DNA from: Mycobacterium pseudokansasii
GTDB lineage: Bacteria; Actinomycetota; Actinomycetes; Mycobacteriales; Mycobacteriaceae
DNA: 64,000 nt
NCBI RefSeq assembly: GCF_900566075.1
Contig: NZ_UPHU01000001.1
Location: forward strand, 4,154,325-4,218,324
Direction: 5' to 3'
Each line of letters starts with the position of its first letter. The first letter of the stretch is position 1. The notes beneath the pieces were generated by a model. That model searched no databases. It worked only from the letters and a program-made list of their open reading frames with translations, and was not told the DNA's origin. Below, piece by piece: positions 37,213 through 47,497 of this stretch. The position numbers and the translations under genes are program-made.

Positions 37213-38879
37213 CAGTCGGTCGCTTTCTGCTGCTGGGATTGTTCGTTGCGGGACGGCTCGGTCTGCGGTGGCTCGGGCACCGCCCGGGGCAGCGACCGCA
37301 CCACCTGGGCGCCGCCCAGCTCACGATCGACCGCCGCAGCGCGCGGCGCCAGCACCCAGGTGTCCTTGGACCCGCCGCCCTGGCTGGAGTTGACCACCCA
37401 CGAGCCCTCCACCAGCGCAACGCGGGTCAGCCCGCCCGGCAGCACCCAGACGTCGTTGCCGTCGTTGACCGCGAACGGCCTCAGGTCGACATAACGTGGC
37501 GCCAGTGAGCCCGCCACCCGGGTTGGCACCGTGGACAACTCCATCATCGGCTGGGCGATCCAGCTGCGGGGATTGTCGCGAATCTTCTTGCCGACGGCGG
37601 CCAGCTCTTTCTCGGAGGCCTGCGGGCCGAAGACGATGCCGTAGCCGCCGGAGCCCTCGACCGGTTTGAGCACCAACTCGCCGATGCGGTCCAGAACTTC
37701 CTCGCGCTCGTCAGCCAGCCAGCACCGATACGTCTCCACATTGGCCAGCAGCGGCTTCTCACGCAGGTAGTACTCGATCATGGTGGGCACGTAGGTGTAG
37801 ACCAGCTTGTCGTCGGCGACACCGTTGCCGATCGAACTGGAGATGACGACATTGCCGGCGCGTGCGGCGTTGACCAGACCCGCCACCCCGAGCACCGAGT
37901 CGGCGCGGAACTGCAGTGGGTCCAGGTATACGTCGTCGATGCGCCGGTAGATGACGTCGACCTGGCGCTCCCCCTCGGTGGTGCGCATGTACACCTGGTT
38001 GTCGCGGCAGAACAGGTCGCGACCTTCGACCAACTCCACACCCATCTGGCGGGCCAGCAGCGAATGCTCGAAGTAGGCCGAGTTGTAGACCCCGGGCGTC
38101 AGGACCACCACCGTGGGATCGGCCTCGTTGGTGGCCGCCGAGTTGCGCAGCGCCCGCAGCAGGTGCGCGGGATAGTCGTCGACCGCACGGACCCGGTGAG
38201 TGGCGAACAGGTTCGGAAAGACCCGCGCCATGGTGCGCCGGTTCTCCAGGACGTAGGACACTCCCGACGGCGAGCGCAGGTTGTCCTCCAGCACCCGGAA
38301 GTCGCCGCGATCGTCGCGGATCACGTCGATGCCGGCCACATGGATGCGCACCCCGTTGGGCGGAACGATCCCCACCGCCTCGCGATGGAAGTGCTCACAG
38401 GAGGTCACCAGCCGGCGCGGGATCACGCCGTCGCGCAGGATTTCCTGGTCACCATAGATGTCGTCGAGATACATCTCGAGGGCCTTGACCCGCTGGATGA
38501 TGCCGCGCTCCAGCCGCGCCCACTCGGCCGCCGAGATCACCCGGGGCACCAGGTCGAGCGGGAAGGGCCGCTCCTGACCCGACAGCGAAAAGGTGATGCC
38601 CTGATCGATGAACGCCCGGCGCAGCGCGTCCGCTCGCGCTTTGAGCTCCGACGCGTCGGTGGGCGCCAGCTCGGCGTAGATGCCCTTGTAGGGGCCACGG
38701 ACGTTGCCCTGCGCGTCGAACATCTCGTCGAAGGCCGTGGCATAGTGATCCGAGTTATCCGAGTTATCCGAGTTATCCGAGGCAGCCGACTTGCGGTAGC
38801 CGTCGAAGATGCGCTCCGAACGGCCCGGTGCTCGCCGGCTGCTCGCTTCGGTCGCGTCAGAGAGACTCACCCGTGTCAT
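37212..38879 (-). CDS. Circularly permuted ATP-grasp protein (Rv2411c homologue)
   Basis: The 555-residue protein belongs to the circularly permuted ATP-grasp family (PF04174/PF14403 type): DNLRSPSGVSYVLENR, an SSIGNGVADDKLVYTYVP stretch, and the ATP-binding LKPVEGSGGYG-like motif are visible in the order typical of the family. It probably ligates an amine to a carboxylate. The N-terminal ~60 residues are low-complexity and include a DNS tripeptide repeat, encoded by a 9-base tandem repeat. First gene of the trio; ends in a TGATG overlap with the alpha-E gene. Divergent from rpsT. Confidence 0.88.
   Translation of the reverse strand: MTRVSLSDATEASSRRAPGRSERIFDGYRKSAASDNSDNSDNSDHYATAFDEMFDAQGNVRGPYKGIYAELAPTDASELKARADALRRAFIDQGITFSLSGQERPFPLDLVPRVISAAEWARLERGIIQRVKALEMYLDDIYGDQEILRDGVIPRRLVTSCEHFHREAVGIVPPNGVRIHVAGIDVIRDDRGDFRVLEDNLRSPSGVSYVLENRRTMARVFPNLFATHRVRAVDDYPAHLLRALRNSAATNEADPTVVVLTPGVYNSAYFEHSLLARQMGVELVEGRDLFCRDNQVYMRTTEGERQVDVIYRRIDDVYLDPLQFRADSVLGVAGLVNAARAGNVVISSSIGNGVADDKLVYTYVPTMIEYYLREKPLLANVETYRCWLADEREEVLDRIGELVLKPVEGSGGYGIVFGPQASEKELAAVGKKIRDNPRSWIAQPMMELSTVPTRVAGSLAPRYVDLRPFAVNDGNDVWVLPGGLTRVALVEGSWVVNSSQGGGSKDTWVLAPRAAAVDRELGGAQVVRSLPRAVPEPPQTEPSRNEQSQQQKATD
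38748..38781. repeat. 9-base tandem repeat (ATCCGAGTT, about 3.7 copies)
   Basis: ATCCGAGTT repeats three full times from 38748 with a fourth partial copy. It lies in frame in the N-terminal part of the ATP-grasp gene and encodes Asp-Asn-Ser repeats. Copy-number change by slippage would keep the reading frame and alter only a disordered stretch. Confidence 0.85.
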
Positions 38880-39016
38880 GGTGCCTCACTTGGGCGTTTC
38901 AGCAGGCCAGGGACTGCTCTTTTGGGCGAAAACGTAACCGACTGCTAACCTGAGCAGTCGTTGTCGGGCGACAGGGGCGCCCGAGCAATCCCCGAATCGA
39001 CATAAGGAATCAACGC

Positions 39017-39280
39017 GTGGCCAACATCAAGTCGCAGCAAAAGCGCAACCGGACGAACGAACGCGCCCGACTGCGCAACAAGTCGGTGAAGTCGTCGCTG
39101 CGTACCGCTGTGCGGGCATTCCGCGAGGCCGCGCACTCCGGTGACAAAGAGAAGGCCGCGCAGCTCCTGGTGTCGACCAACCGCAAGCTGGACAAAGCTG
39201 CCAGCAAAGGTGTGATCCACAAGAATCAGGCGGCCAACAAGAAGTCGGCCCTGGCGCGGACCCTCCACAAGCTCGGCTGA
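39017..39280 (+). CDS. rpsT: 30S ribosomal protein S20
   Basis: The 87-residue, highly basic protein [22 protein letters not shown]... is S20 in full length. The start is GTG at 39017 with AAGGA upstream. It lies alone between the ATP-grasp gene and holA, as in M. tuberculosis. Confidence 0.97.
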   Translation: MANIKSQQKRNRTNERARLRNKSVKSSLRTAVRAFREAAHSGDKEKAAQLLVSTNRKLDKAASKGVIHKNQAANKKSALARTLHKLG

Positions 39281-39290
39281 GTCGTCTCAA

Positions 39291-40286
39291 TTACGTTCGG
39301 CTACGGTCGGCGACCAACTCGGCCACCTTCCTGACCGCAGATTCCAGCGCATAGTCGGCGTCGGCGACGGCGCCCTTGACGTTGGCGTTGAGCTCGGCGA
39401 CCAGCCGCATCGCGGTTGCCACCTTGTCGCGTGACCAGCGCCGGGCCTGTTTCTGCGCTTTCTGCACCCGCCATGGCGGCATGCCCAGTTGCGCAGCCAG
39501 ACGGTACGGGTCGCCGGACAACGGTCCCACTCGACCGATCGTGTGCACGGCTTCGGCCAGCGCATCGGCCAGCACCACCAGCGGCTCGCCACGCATCATG
39601 GCCCAGCGCAGCGCTTCGGCGGCTCCCGCGACATCGCCGGTCACAGCCTTGTCGGCGATGTCGAATCCCTTCACTTCGGCCTTGCCGCTGTGATAGCGGC
39701 GCACCGCCGCCACGTCGACGTGACCACCGGTGTCGGCGACCAGCTGCGAGCAGGCTGCGGCGAGTTCGCGCAGATCGGAGCCGACCGCGTCGAGCAAGGC
39801 CGTCGCGGTCTCGTCGTCGACCTTGACGCGCAGGCAGCGAAATTCGCCGCGAACGAAGTCGACACGTTCGCTGAGCTTCGTGATCCGCGCGCACGGATGC
39901 ACCTGTGCGCCCAGCGACTGCAGTTGGCCGGCCAGGGCTTTGGCCCGCCCGCCGCCGGAGTGCACCACCACCAGCACAGTGCCCTGCGGCAGGTCGGCAG
40001 CGGTCGACATGATCATCGCGACGGCATCCTTGCCGGCCTCGGCGGCGGCCTCCAGCACGACGATCCGCTCGTCGGCGAACAACGACGGGCTCAGCAACTC
40101 GGCGAGCTCGTAGGTGCTGACATCGCCGGCCCGTAGGCGGTTGATCGGCACGTCATCAGCGCCCGGGCCGGCGCCGGGGCCGGCGCCCGCCCGTTGCCGC
40201 GCCGACCGCAGTATCTCCGCAACCGCCCTTTCGACCAGCAGTTCTTCGTCACCCAGGACCAAGTGCAACGGCGAAAGTTCTGTCAC
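39291..40286 (-). CDS. holA: DNA polymerase III delta subunit
   Basis: Clamp-loader delta subunit of 331 residues, with the [14 protein letters not shown] opening (the P-loop-like but degenerate AAA+ site of delta) and the HolA C-terminal helical domain with [18 protein letters not shown]. It opens the sliding clamp. The start is GTG at 40286. A Gly-Ala-Pro repeat ([10 protein letters not shown]) after residue 33 is an insertion compared with the usual family opening. It ends 10 bases from the convergent rpsT stop. comEC ends 12 bases upstream on the same strand. Confidence 0.92.
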   Translation of the reverse strand: MTELSPLHLVLGDEELLVERAVAEILRSARQRAGAGPGAGPGADDVPINRLRAGDVSTYELAELLSPSLFADERIVVLEAAAEAGKDAVAMIMSTAADLPQGTVLVVVHSGGGRAKALAGQLQSLGAQVHPCARITKLSERVDFVRGEFRCLRVKVDDETATALLDAVGSDLRELAAACSQLVADTGGHVDVAAVRRYHSGKAEVKGFDIADKAVTGDVAGAAEALRWAMMRGEPLVVLADALAEAVHTIGRVGPLSGDPYRLAAQLGMPPWRVQKAQKQARRWSRDKVATAMRLVAELNANVKGAVADADYALESAVRKVAELVADRSRT

Positions 40287-40298
40287 CCCACGATGGTG

Positions 40299-41882
40299 TC
40301 ACGACGGGCCGACCAATCCCGCCAGTGACCACGCCAGCAGGCATCCCAGGGCGGCCACCAGCGCCGAACTCGTCGCCAGGCGAAACCACCGGAATCGCCA
40401 TAGCGCAACCACCGACACGGTGACCCCGCCGACGACAAGCGCGCCGGCCAGACCGTCGGGTACCGGGACCGTCGCCGCCGGCACACCGGCCGCCCAATGC
40501 GCCACCCGTAACACCCACCACACCTCCGGCCCAGTGAAGCGGATCAGCAGCTGCGCCCCGGTCGGCCATAGGACGGCCAGGGCGGCTGCCGCGCTACCCA
40601 GCACGGTGATGGGTGCGATCACCGCTGCCACCGCGAGGTTGGCGACCACCGCAACCAGACTGAATCGGCCGGAGATCGCGGCGACCAGCGGAGCCGTCGC
40701 CAGCTGCGCGGCAGCGGCGACGGCCAGCGCATCCGCCAGCGGTTTGGGCAATCCGCGCGCGACCAAGCGGCGCGACCATAGCGGAGCGACGACGACCAGC
40801 GCGGCCGTCGCCACCACCGACAGCGCGAAACCCATATCGACGGCCAGCTGCGGTGCCGTGGCCATCAGCACCAGCACGGTGGCCGACAGCGCCGGAATCG
40901 CCTGCCGCCGCCGCGAAGTCAGCATCCCCGCTAGCCCTATCGCACCCATCAGGGCCGCCCGCAACACGCTGGCCGTTGGCTGCACCACGACGACGAACGC
41001 CGCCAGTGCGCCCCCGGCCAGCCCGACGGCCGCGCGCAGTCCGACCAGTCGTGCCGAAAACAGCACCGCCGCACACACGATCGTGACGTTGGCACCCGAC
41101 ACCGCCGTCAGATGCGTCAACCCCGCCGCGCGGAACTCGCGGCTGATTCCGGAGCTGACGGCCGAGGTGTCACCGAGCACCAGCGCCGGCAGCATCGCGG
41201 CCTGATCGCCGGGCAACACCTCCCGAACCGCCGCGGTAAACCGGCCGCGAACGGCATGCGCCGCCCGGTGCACCGCACCGGCACAACCCGCGCACCCGGT
41301 TCGGGGCCGGTCCACCGCGTTGAGCACCGCGACCGTCAGGTCCCGGCGCGTCGGCCGGGTGATGTGGGCGGTGAACCGTACCGGCTGGCCCGCCATCAGC
41401 TCGCCGTATTCCGATGCGCGCGCGAAAACAACCACCCGGCCGGATATTTCGTCGTCCTGCAGCCGCTGGATGGTCCCCCGGAACATCAATCGGCCGCCCC
41501 CCAGCGACAGGACGCTTTCGCTGGGCGTGACCGTCACCGGGACCGACGTTCCGAACGCGGCGCTGATGGGGTGGCGCGCGACCGAATCGGCTCGTATCGC
41601 CACGGCGAACCCGTAACCGGCGCCCACCACACCGATCGCCACCAGGGCCGCGCTGATGGCGCCCACTCGTGGCGGGCAGCTCAGCCGGCGCGCGGCATGC
41701 CACCACAGCGCAGCCGAGCCGATAGCCAGCACCAGGCAACAGGTTCCGCACGCCCGGCCGACCGGCCAACCGATCCCCGCCGCGGTCACCATCCAACTGG
41801 TCAGGGCGGCCGGGACCAGGCGCACATCCAGTCGCGCGGCGGCGCCGGCAGCGGGGTCGCCCGGCCCGGTAAGCAGGTGCAC
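40299..41882 (-). CDS. comEC: ComEC/Rec2-type competence channel protein, short form
   Basis: Membrane protein of about 527 residues. It has an N-terminal OB-like extracytoplasmic region flanked by membrane spans, then the competence domain with LTAVSGANVTIV and RAALMG motifs and about eight further spans. It lacks the C-terminal metallo-beta-lactamase nuclease domain found in full-length ComEC of naturally competent bacteria. The GTG at 41882 starts six bases after the comEA stop; the longer open frame reads into comEA in another frame and is rejected. In competent species the pair moves single-stranded DNA across the membrane; natural competence of mycobacteria is not established. Confidence 0.85.
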   Translation of the reverse strand: MHLLTGPGDPAAGAAARLDVRLVPAALTSWMVTAAGIGWPVGRACGTCCLVLAIGSAALWWHAARRLSCPPRVGAISAALVAIGVVGAGYGFAVAIRADSVARHPISAAFGTSVPVTVTPSESVLSLGGGRLMFRGTIQRLQDDEISGRVVVFARASEYGELMAGQPVRFTAHITRPTRRDLTVAVLNAVDRPRTGCAGCAGAVHRAAHAVRGRFTAAVREVLPGDQAAMLPALVLGDTSAVSSGISREFRAAGLTHLTAVSGANVTIVCAAVLFSARLVGLRAAVGLAGGALAAFVVVVQPTASVLRAALMGAIGLAGMLTSRRRQAIPALSATVLVLMATAPQLAVDMGFALSVVATAALVVVAPLWSRRLVARGLPKPLADALAVAAAAQLATAPLVAAISGRFSLVAVVANLAVAAVIAPITVLGSAAAALAVLWPTGAQLLIRFTGPEVWWVLRVAHWAAGVPAATVPVPDGLAGALVVGGVTVSVVALWRFRWFRLATSSALVAALGCLLAWSLAGLVGPS

Positions 41883-41887
41883 CGGCG

Positions 41888-42769
41888 TCAGACACGGACC
41901 AGGGACCGCAGTTTGTCCAGCCGCGCCGGGCCGATGCCGTCGACGTCGGCAAGCTGGTCGACGCTGGTGAACCTGCCGTTGGCCTGCCGCCACGCGACGA
42001 TCGCAGCGGCGGTGACCGGGCCGACGCCGGGTAGCGTGTCCAGCTGTTCCACGGTCGCAGTGTTCAGATCGAGCACCTCGGGCGGCTTGGAGCCCGGCTG
42101 GGTGCCCGGATGAGGAGCGCCGGAGGTGGCCGGTCCCGGCGCTGGGGTGCCCGCGCCGATCGAGCTGCGCAGCGTGATCGGCTGCCCAGGGACCGGCGCC
42201 AGCCCGACCACGATCTGCTCCCCGTCGACCAGCTGGCGAGCCATGTTCAGGCCGATGGTGTCCGCACCGTCGACCGCGCCGCCGGCGGCCTGCAGCGCGT
42301 CGGCGATCCGTGCCCCCGGCACCAACGTGACCAGACCCGGGGCGTGCACCAGGCCGACGACGCTGACCACCACCGGCCGGTCCGGGGCAGGCGGCTGTCC
42401 CGGGGTCGCCGACGGTCTCGGACCACTTCCCGACGGCCCTGAAACCCGTTCCACCGCCGGAAGTTTGGCCGACATCACCGGAGCATGCCGGTCGCGCAGC
42501 AACGTGAACACCGTGACCAGTACCGCAAGGGCCGCGACCAACGCCAACGCGATGGCACCGGAACGTCCCGGATCTGCGCGCACCTTGGCCAGCCATCCCC
42601 GGCTGCCGGGAGTCGCCGGAAGCCAGCGCGGCAAGAGCGAGTTCGGGTCGTCGTCCGGGCCCTCATCGGCGCCCTCGGCTTCGACGGCAACCGGGTTGGC
42701 GGCCGGCCGGCAATCCGGGTCGGCACCAAGCCGGCGATGCAAGCGCTCGGCAGGCAGTTCAGTTCGCAT
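41888..42769 (-). CDS. comEA: ComEA-like DNA-binding protein
   Basis: The 293-residue protein has a cytoplasmic N-terminus of about 70 residues, one membrane segment at about 72-92 (AIALALVAALAVLVTVFTLL), an SLBB-type domain (VVVSVVGLVHAPGLVTLVPGARI) and a C-terminal double helix-hairpin-helix (LNTATVEQLDTLPGVGPVTA) that binds duplex DNA outside the membrane. ATG at 42769 (MRTELP) matches the M. tuberculosis start; the 42802 frame opening adds 11 residues. comEC follows after six bases. Confidence 0.87.
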   Translation of the reverse strand: MRTELPAERLHRRLGADPDCRPAANPVAVEAEGADEGPDDDPNSLLPRWLPATPGSRGWLAKVRADPGRSGAIALALVAALAVLVTVFTLLRDRHAPVMSAKLPAVERVSGPSGSGPRPSATPGQPPAPDRPVVVSVVGLVHAPGLVTLVPGARIADALQAAGGAVDGADTIGLNMARQLVDGEQIVVGLAPVPGQPITLRSSIGAGTPAPGPATSGAPHPGTQPGSKPPEVLDLNTATVEQLDTLPGVGPVTAAAIVAWRQANGRFTSVDQLADVDGIGPARLDKLRSLVRV

Positions 42770-43099
42770 GATGCCGACGGTAGGTGCCCCGACGGCCAGC
42801 ACGATTCCCTACCACGGTGTCGCGGCGCCCGTCTGTGGATGAAACCCGGGCTGTGTATCGGTGACGTTGCCGTGATCAACGCCGCCGAACGAGCACGTGC
42901 GGTCCGGCGGCCGTTGGCAATCGGGGCCGTCCCCGCCGGCGCCGCCTTCGGCGGCGAGGCTGACCGATGTTGCACGACCCGGTGGACGTTGCACGCCGCC
43001 GGGCGCCTAACGTGCAGGGCAGGACTGCCGGAGGCCAGGCGGATGGGTTCCAGCTGCACAGGGCGCCCGTGCCGGTGGTCACCCGACACAGGAGGACCG
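42770..43099. other. Intergenic region between divergent comEA and acyl-CoA dehydrogenase genes
   Basis: About 330 bases, strongly GC-rich, with no credible gene. The right end has GGAGG at 43091-43095 for the dehydrogenase. Short GC hairpins such as GCCGCCTTCGGCGGC are present around 42940-42956, but none has a clear role. Confidence 0.35.
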
Positions 43100-44266
<1,167 letters not shown>

Positions 44267-44273
44267 GGCAGTC

Positions 44274-45383
44274 ATGGATTTTCAGCTGAGCGACGAGCAG
44301 ACGCTGCTACGCGACACCACCCGCGACCTACTGTCCCGCAGTTACGACGCGGAGAGCCGCAACAAGGTCATCGGCACCGATCTCGGGTGGAGCCGCGAGG
44401 TGTGGAGTCAACTCGCCGACACCGGGATCTTGAGCCTCGGATTCGACCCGGCCGAGTCCGGGCAGATCGAGATCATGGTCGTGATGACCGAAGTCGGGCG
44501 GCGCCTGGCGCCCGAACCCGTGGTGCATGCCGCGCTGGCACCCGGAGCGCTCATCGCCGAGCTCGGCAACGACGCACAGCTACAGCTGCTCGACGATGTC
44601 GCCGCCGGGCAGCTGTTGCTGGCGTTCGCGCACTCAGAGCCCGGCCACCGGACACCATCCGCCGATATCTCGACTCGCGCTGTGCGCCAAGGAGATTCGT
44701 GGCTACTCAGCGGACGTAAAAATCCGGTGCTGGCGGGCGACTGCGCCGACACGCTGGTGGTCAGCGCCGCGCTGCCCGACGGTGGCGTCGGCTTGTTCCT
44801 GGTCGACAGTGAGGCTGTCACCCGGCACCCGTACCCGACATTCGACGCCCACCGGGGCGCTCAGGTCGACCTGGACCAGACGCCCGGTGAACCTCTGGGC
44901 GAGGCCCCTGAAGACGCGTCATCGGCGATCCGTGACGCCATCATTCGGATCCAGTCGGCATTATGCTCCGAAGGGGTCGGCGCGATGTCCGAAGCGCTGC
45001 GCCTGACCACCGATTACCTCAAGACCCGCAAGCAATTCGGCGTCACGCTCAACAAATTCCAGGCGCTGACCCAGCGTGCTGCCGATATGTACGTGTCGCT
45101 GGAGATGGCCCGCAGTATGGATCTCTACGCCGCGATGTCGATCGCCGACGGCAGCCTCGACCCGCTGATCGCATCCCGGGCCAAGCTGCAGGTGGGCCGG
45201 TCCGCGCGGCACATCGCGCAGGAGTCGATTCAGCTACACGGCGGCATTGGCATGACCGCGGAATATCCGGTCGGACACTACGCGGCCCGGCTCACCGCGG
45301 TCGAGCACACGCTGGGTTCCAGCCAGGACCACCTGCACGTCCTCATCGACCACATCGCCGACTACGACCTTGTCCGGCTTTAA
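44274..45383 (+). CDS. Acyl-CoA dehydrogenase, beta-type subunit of a probable heterotetramer
   Basis: The 369-residue protein is an acyl-CoA dehydrogenase with weaker FAD-side motifs, a helical C-terminal domain (TRKQFGVTLNKFQALTQRAADMY) and the stretch QESIQLHGGIGMTAEYP. Genes of this type pair with a neighbour to form heterotetramers. It starts seven bases after the first subunit's stop with AGGCAGTC before the ATG. A VOC-type gene follows. Confidence 0.85.
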   Translation: MDFQLSDEQTLLRDTTRDLLSRSYDAESRNKVIGTDLGWSREVWSQLADTGILSLGFDPAESGQIEIMVVMTEVGRRLAPEPVVHAALAPGALIAELGNDAQLQLLDDVAAGQLLLAFAHSEPGHRTPSADISTRAVRQGDSWLLSGRKNPVLAGDCADTLVVSAALPDGGVGLFLVDSEAVTRHPYPTFDAHRGAQVDLDQTPGEPLGEAPEDASSAIRDAIIRIQSALCSEGVGAMSEALRLTTDYLKTRKQFGVTLNKFQALTQRAADMYVSLEMARSMDLYAAMSIADGSLDPLIASRAKLQVGRSARHIAQESIQLHGGIGMTAEYPVGHYAARLTAVEHTLGSSQDHLHVLIDHIADYDLVRL

Positions 45384-45400
45384 GCCAGCCGCCAACACGT

Positions 45401-45994
45401 GTGGCCGAACCGCCGTATGACATGGCCACGCTGACCTGGCTCGGCGTGCCCGGAGATGAGCAGGCATGGATCACGCTCGGATTCACCGTCGACGACCGCC
45501 AGATCCGGATCGGCCGGGTGTGTTGTGCACTCACCGACGAGCGGTCCTGGGGTTTCGACGAAACCCACGACGACGCAGCGATTCTCGGGGTACCGACGAT
45601 GGTCCGGTCGGCGATGACCGGTGCGGTGCACCCGTGTGGGGTGACCCAGGTCGACCACGTCGTGTATACGGTACCCGACTTGGACACCGGAATCACCGCT
45701 CTCACAGCCACATTGGGCACCGCGCCGCGCCGGCGCTTTCATCCGCGCGGGCCCGCAGGCCCCGAAATGGCGTTCTACCGCGTTGGTGAGGCATTCATCG
45801 AGGTGGTGGCCAGCGGTGCGGAGCCGGCGCTGATCGGGCTGGCATTGCGCTCCCCCGACCTGGATGCCACCGTGAGCACAATTCGCGCCGCCGGGGGCCC
45901 GATCTCCGACCCGAAACCGGCCGTCCAGGGCGGTCGCATCGCAACGGTATGGCACGGTCACCTCGACTGGGGCCTGGCCATCATGGGGCCATAG
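45401..45994 (+). CDS. VOC-fold protein with N-terminal extension
   Basis: From GTG at 45401 the product has 197 residues; an ATG at 45422 would give 190. The C-terminal ~115 residues look like a vicinal-oxygen-chelate domain (TQVDHVVYTVPDLDTGITALTATLGT ... EAFIEVV), as in glyoxalase-like enzymes. The first ~80 residues are a beta-rich extension that I do not recognise. It lies 17 bases after the second dehydrogenase gene on the same strand, so it may act in the same catabolic pathway. Metal ligands are not complete by eye. Confidence 0.65.
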   Translation: MAEPPYDMATLTWLGVPGDEQAWITLGFTVDDRQIRIGRVCCALTDERSWGFDETHDDAAILGVPTMVRSAMTGAVHPCGVTQVDHVVYTVPDLDTGITALTATLGTAPRRRFHPRGPAGPEMAFYRVGEAFIEVVASGAEPALIGLALRSPDLDATVSTIRAAGGPISDPKPAVQGGRIATVWHGHLDWGLAIMGP

Positions 45995-46057
45995 GAATGT
46001 CAGGGTCGCTGCCTGGCCGCGCAACTGAGGCCGCCCGTGACTGACATGTCCGGAACC

Positions 46058-46160
46058 ATCGCGGCAATAACGGGTCCCATCGCAGCGGCAACGGAGCCTT
46101 CGATGAGCACAGACCGTTCACTGCGGGTAATCCAGTGGACCACCGGAAACATCGGCCGAC
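46058..46160 (+). pseudogene. Truncated duplicate of the start of the DapB-like gene
   Basis: Bases 46058-46160 match 47452-47554 with roughly 85-90% identity. The match covers the leader, the GGAGCC site, the ATG (46103) and the first ~18 codons, [19 protein letters not shown], of the DapB-like gene. After the match the frame runs on into unrelated sequence that leads to the end of eis. It is a remnant of a former paralogue or of a duplication bracketing eis. Not expected to make a working protein. Confidence 0.85.
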
Positions 46161-46202
46161 TACGAGCTTGCCAGACTGTAGTAAGTAGCTCTGGCGGGTC
46201 CT

Positions 46203-47408
46203 TCAGAACTCGAACGCCGTCTGCGCGGGGACGTCGCTGGCAAACGCCGCATCGAGCCGACTCACCAAGCCAGAGTCTTTGGCGCGCAACCGGTTCGCCG
46301 CGGCCAACGTGGACGCGCGGTGTACCCCGAGGTACAGACTGCCCAGCACGTCACGACCCAGCACGACGTCCGCCGACGCATCGGTCGGGCTACAGCTGGC
46401 ATGTCCGTCCCGGATCTGCAGTCGGTATCGACCCCCATCCGATACGCCGATCACCGCGGCGAGGTCGGCACAATAGCCACGCGCCTCGAGCGCGGCCGGG
46501 ATATCCATGATTCGCAGCCACAGACCGTCTTGGCGAAATGTCGGGCTGGCCAGTCGCGTATCGGTGAGCAGGAACGGCAGCGGGTCGTCCGGATGGGTGA
46601 CAACTCTGACTCGCTCCATCGAGTCAAGCCCGAGCAGCGCACGCCATAAGGAGATATGCGCGTCGGTGGTTACGGCCCGCAGCTCCTCGACACGCGCCAA
46701 CTTCTGATCCGTGGCGTCCACCCGATACAACGCATAGCCGTCGGTGTGCAGGAAGGCAAACAATTTTGCGTCACCGCGTGGTGAATTCGTGCATTCACCC
46801 AGCGCGTCTTCCCAAAGCACGTCAGGACGGACCAGCCCGCCGGGCACCTGTTGGCGCCAGCGCTCGTAGATTGCAGCGAACTCGTCGCGATGCTCGGCGG
46901 GGTTAACCAACCGGACCCTTCCGCCATCGGGCGCGTCGAGGTGGAAACGGGCGAAACGCCGGTCGAGGGTCAGCTCCTGCAGTACGGTGGCAGGCCCATA
47001 GCCGAACCGGCCGTAGATGCCGCCCTCACTGGCATACAACGCCGCCACCGGATACTCGGATACGGTGATCCGACGATGCAATTCGGCGCACATCAGGCGC
47101 AGTAGTCCACGTCGCCGGTGGGTGGGGGCGACCGCAACGAAACTGAGGCCGGCCGCTGGAAGCACCGCGCCGCCGGGCACCGTCAACCGCAGGTCGAGAT
47201 ATAGCGCCATGCTCACGACGTCACGACCGTCGCAACTCACCACTGCACCATCAGCGGGTATCAGACTGCGCCAGGTGTTGGCCGGACGAGGACCCATGAA
47301 GTCCGGAAAGCTGGCGGCCGCCAGGAAGTACATCGACGCCCAGTCGTCCTCCGTCGGGCTACGAAGTGTCAGGGATGTCGGTAAAGCGTTTGGCACGGCG
47401 ACGGTCAC
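46203..47408 (-). CDS. eis: N-acetyltransferase Eis
   Basis: The 401-residue protein matches M. tuberculosis Eis (Rv2416c) along its length as recalled. It has the GNAT acetyl-CoA motif ([18 protein letters not shown]), the [11 protein letters not shown] stretch and the C-terminal tail ending in Phe (QTAFEF), whose carboxylate takes part in catalysis in this family. Eis acetylates several amines of aminoglycosides and host or bacterial proteins. GTG at 47408 is chosen because the homologue begins at the same place; an ATG at 47486 would lie inside the leader of the divergent gene. It stands between two copies of the DapB-like gene start. Confidence 0.92.
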   Translation of the reverse strand: MTVAVPNALPTSLTLRSPTEDDWASMYFLAAASFPDFMGPRPANTWRSLIPADGAVVSCDGRDVVSMALYLDLRLTVPGGAVLPAAGLSFVAVAPTHRRRGLLRLMCAELHRRITVSEYPVAALYASEGGIYGRFGYGPATVLQELTLDRRFARFHLDAPDGGRVRLVNPAEHRDEFAAIYERWRQQVPGGLVRPDVLWEDALGECTNSPRGDAKLFAFLHTDGYALYRVDATDQKLARVEELRAVTTDAHISLWRALLGLDSMERVRVVTHPDDPLPFLLTDTRLASPTFRQDGLWLRIMDIPAALEARGYCADLAAVIGVSDGGRYRLQIRDGHASCSPTDASADVVLGRDVLGSLYLGVHRASTLAAANRLRAKDSGLVSRLDAAFASDVPAQTAFEF

Positions 47409-47497
47409 GAAACCGACTCTGGCACATACCCGCGCTCCCGCGCATCTGAATATCGCAGCAATAATGGGTCCCACCGCAACCGGCAAAGGAGCCTTCG

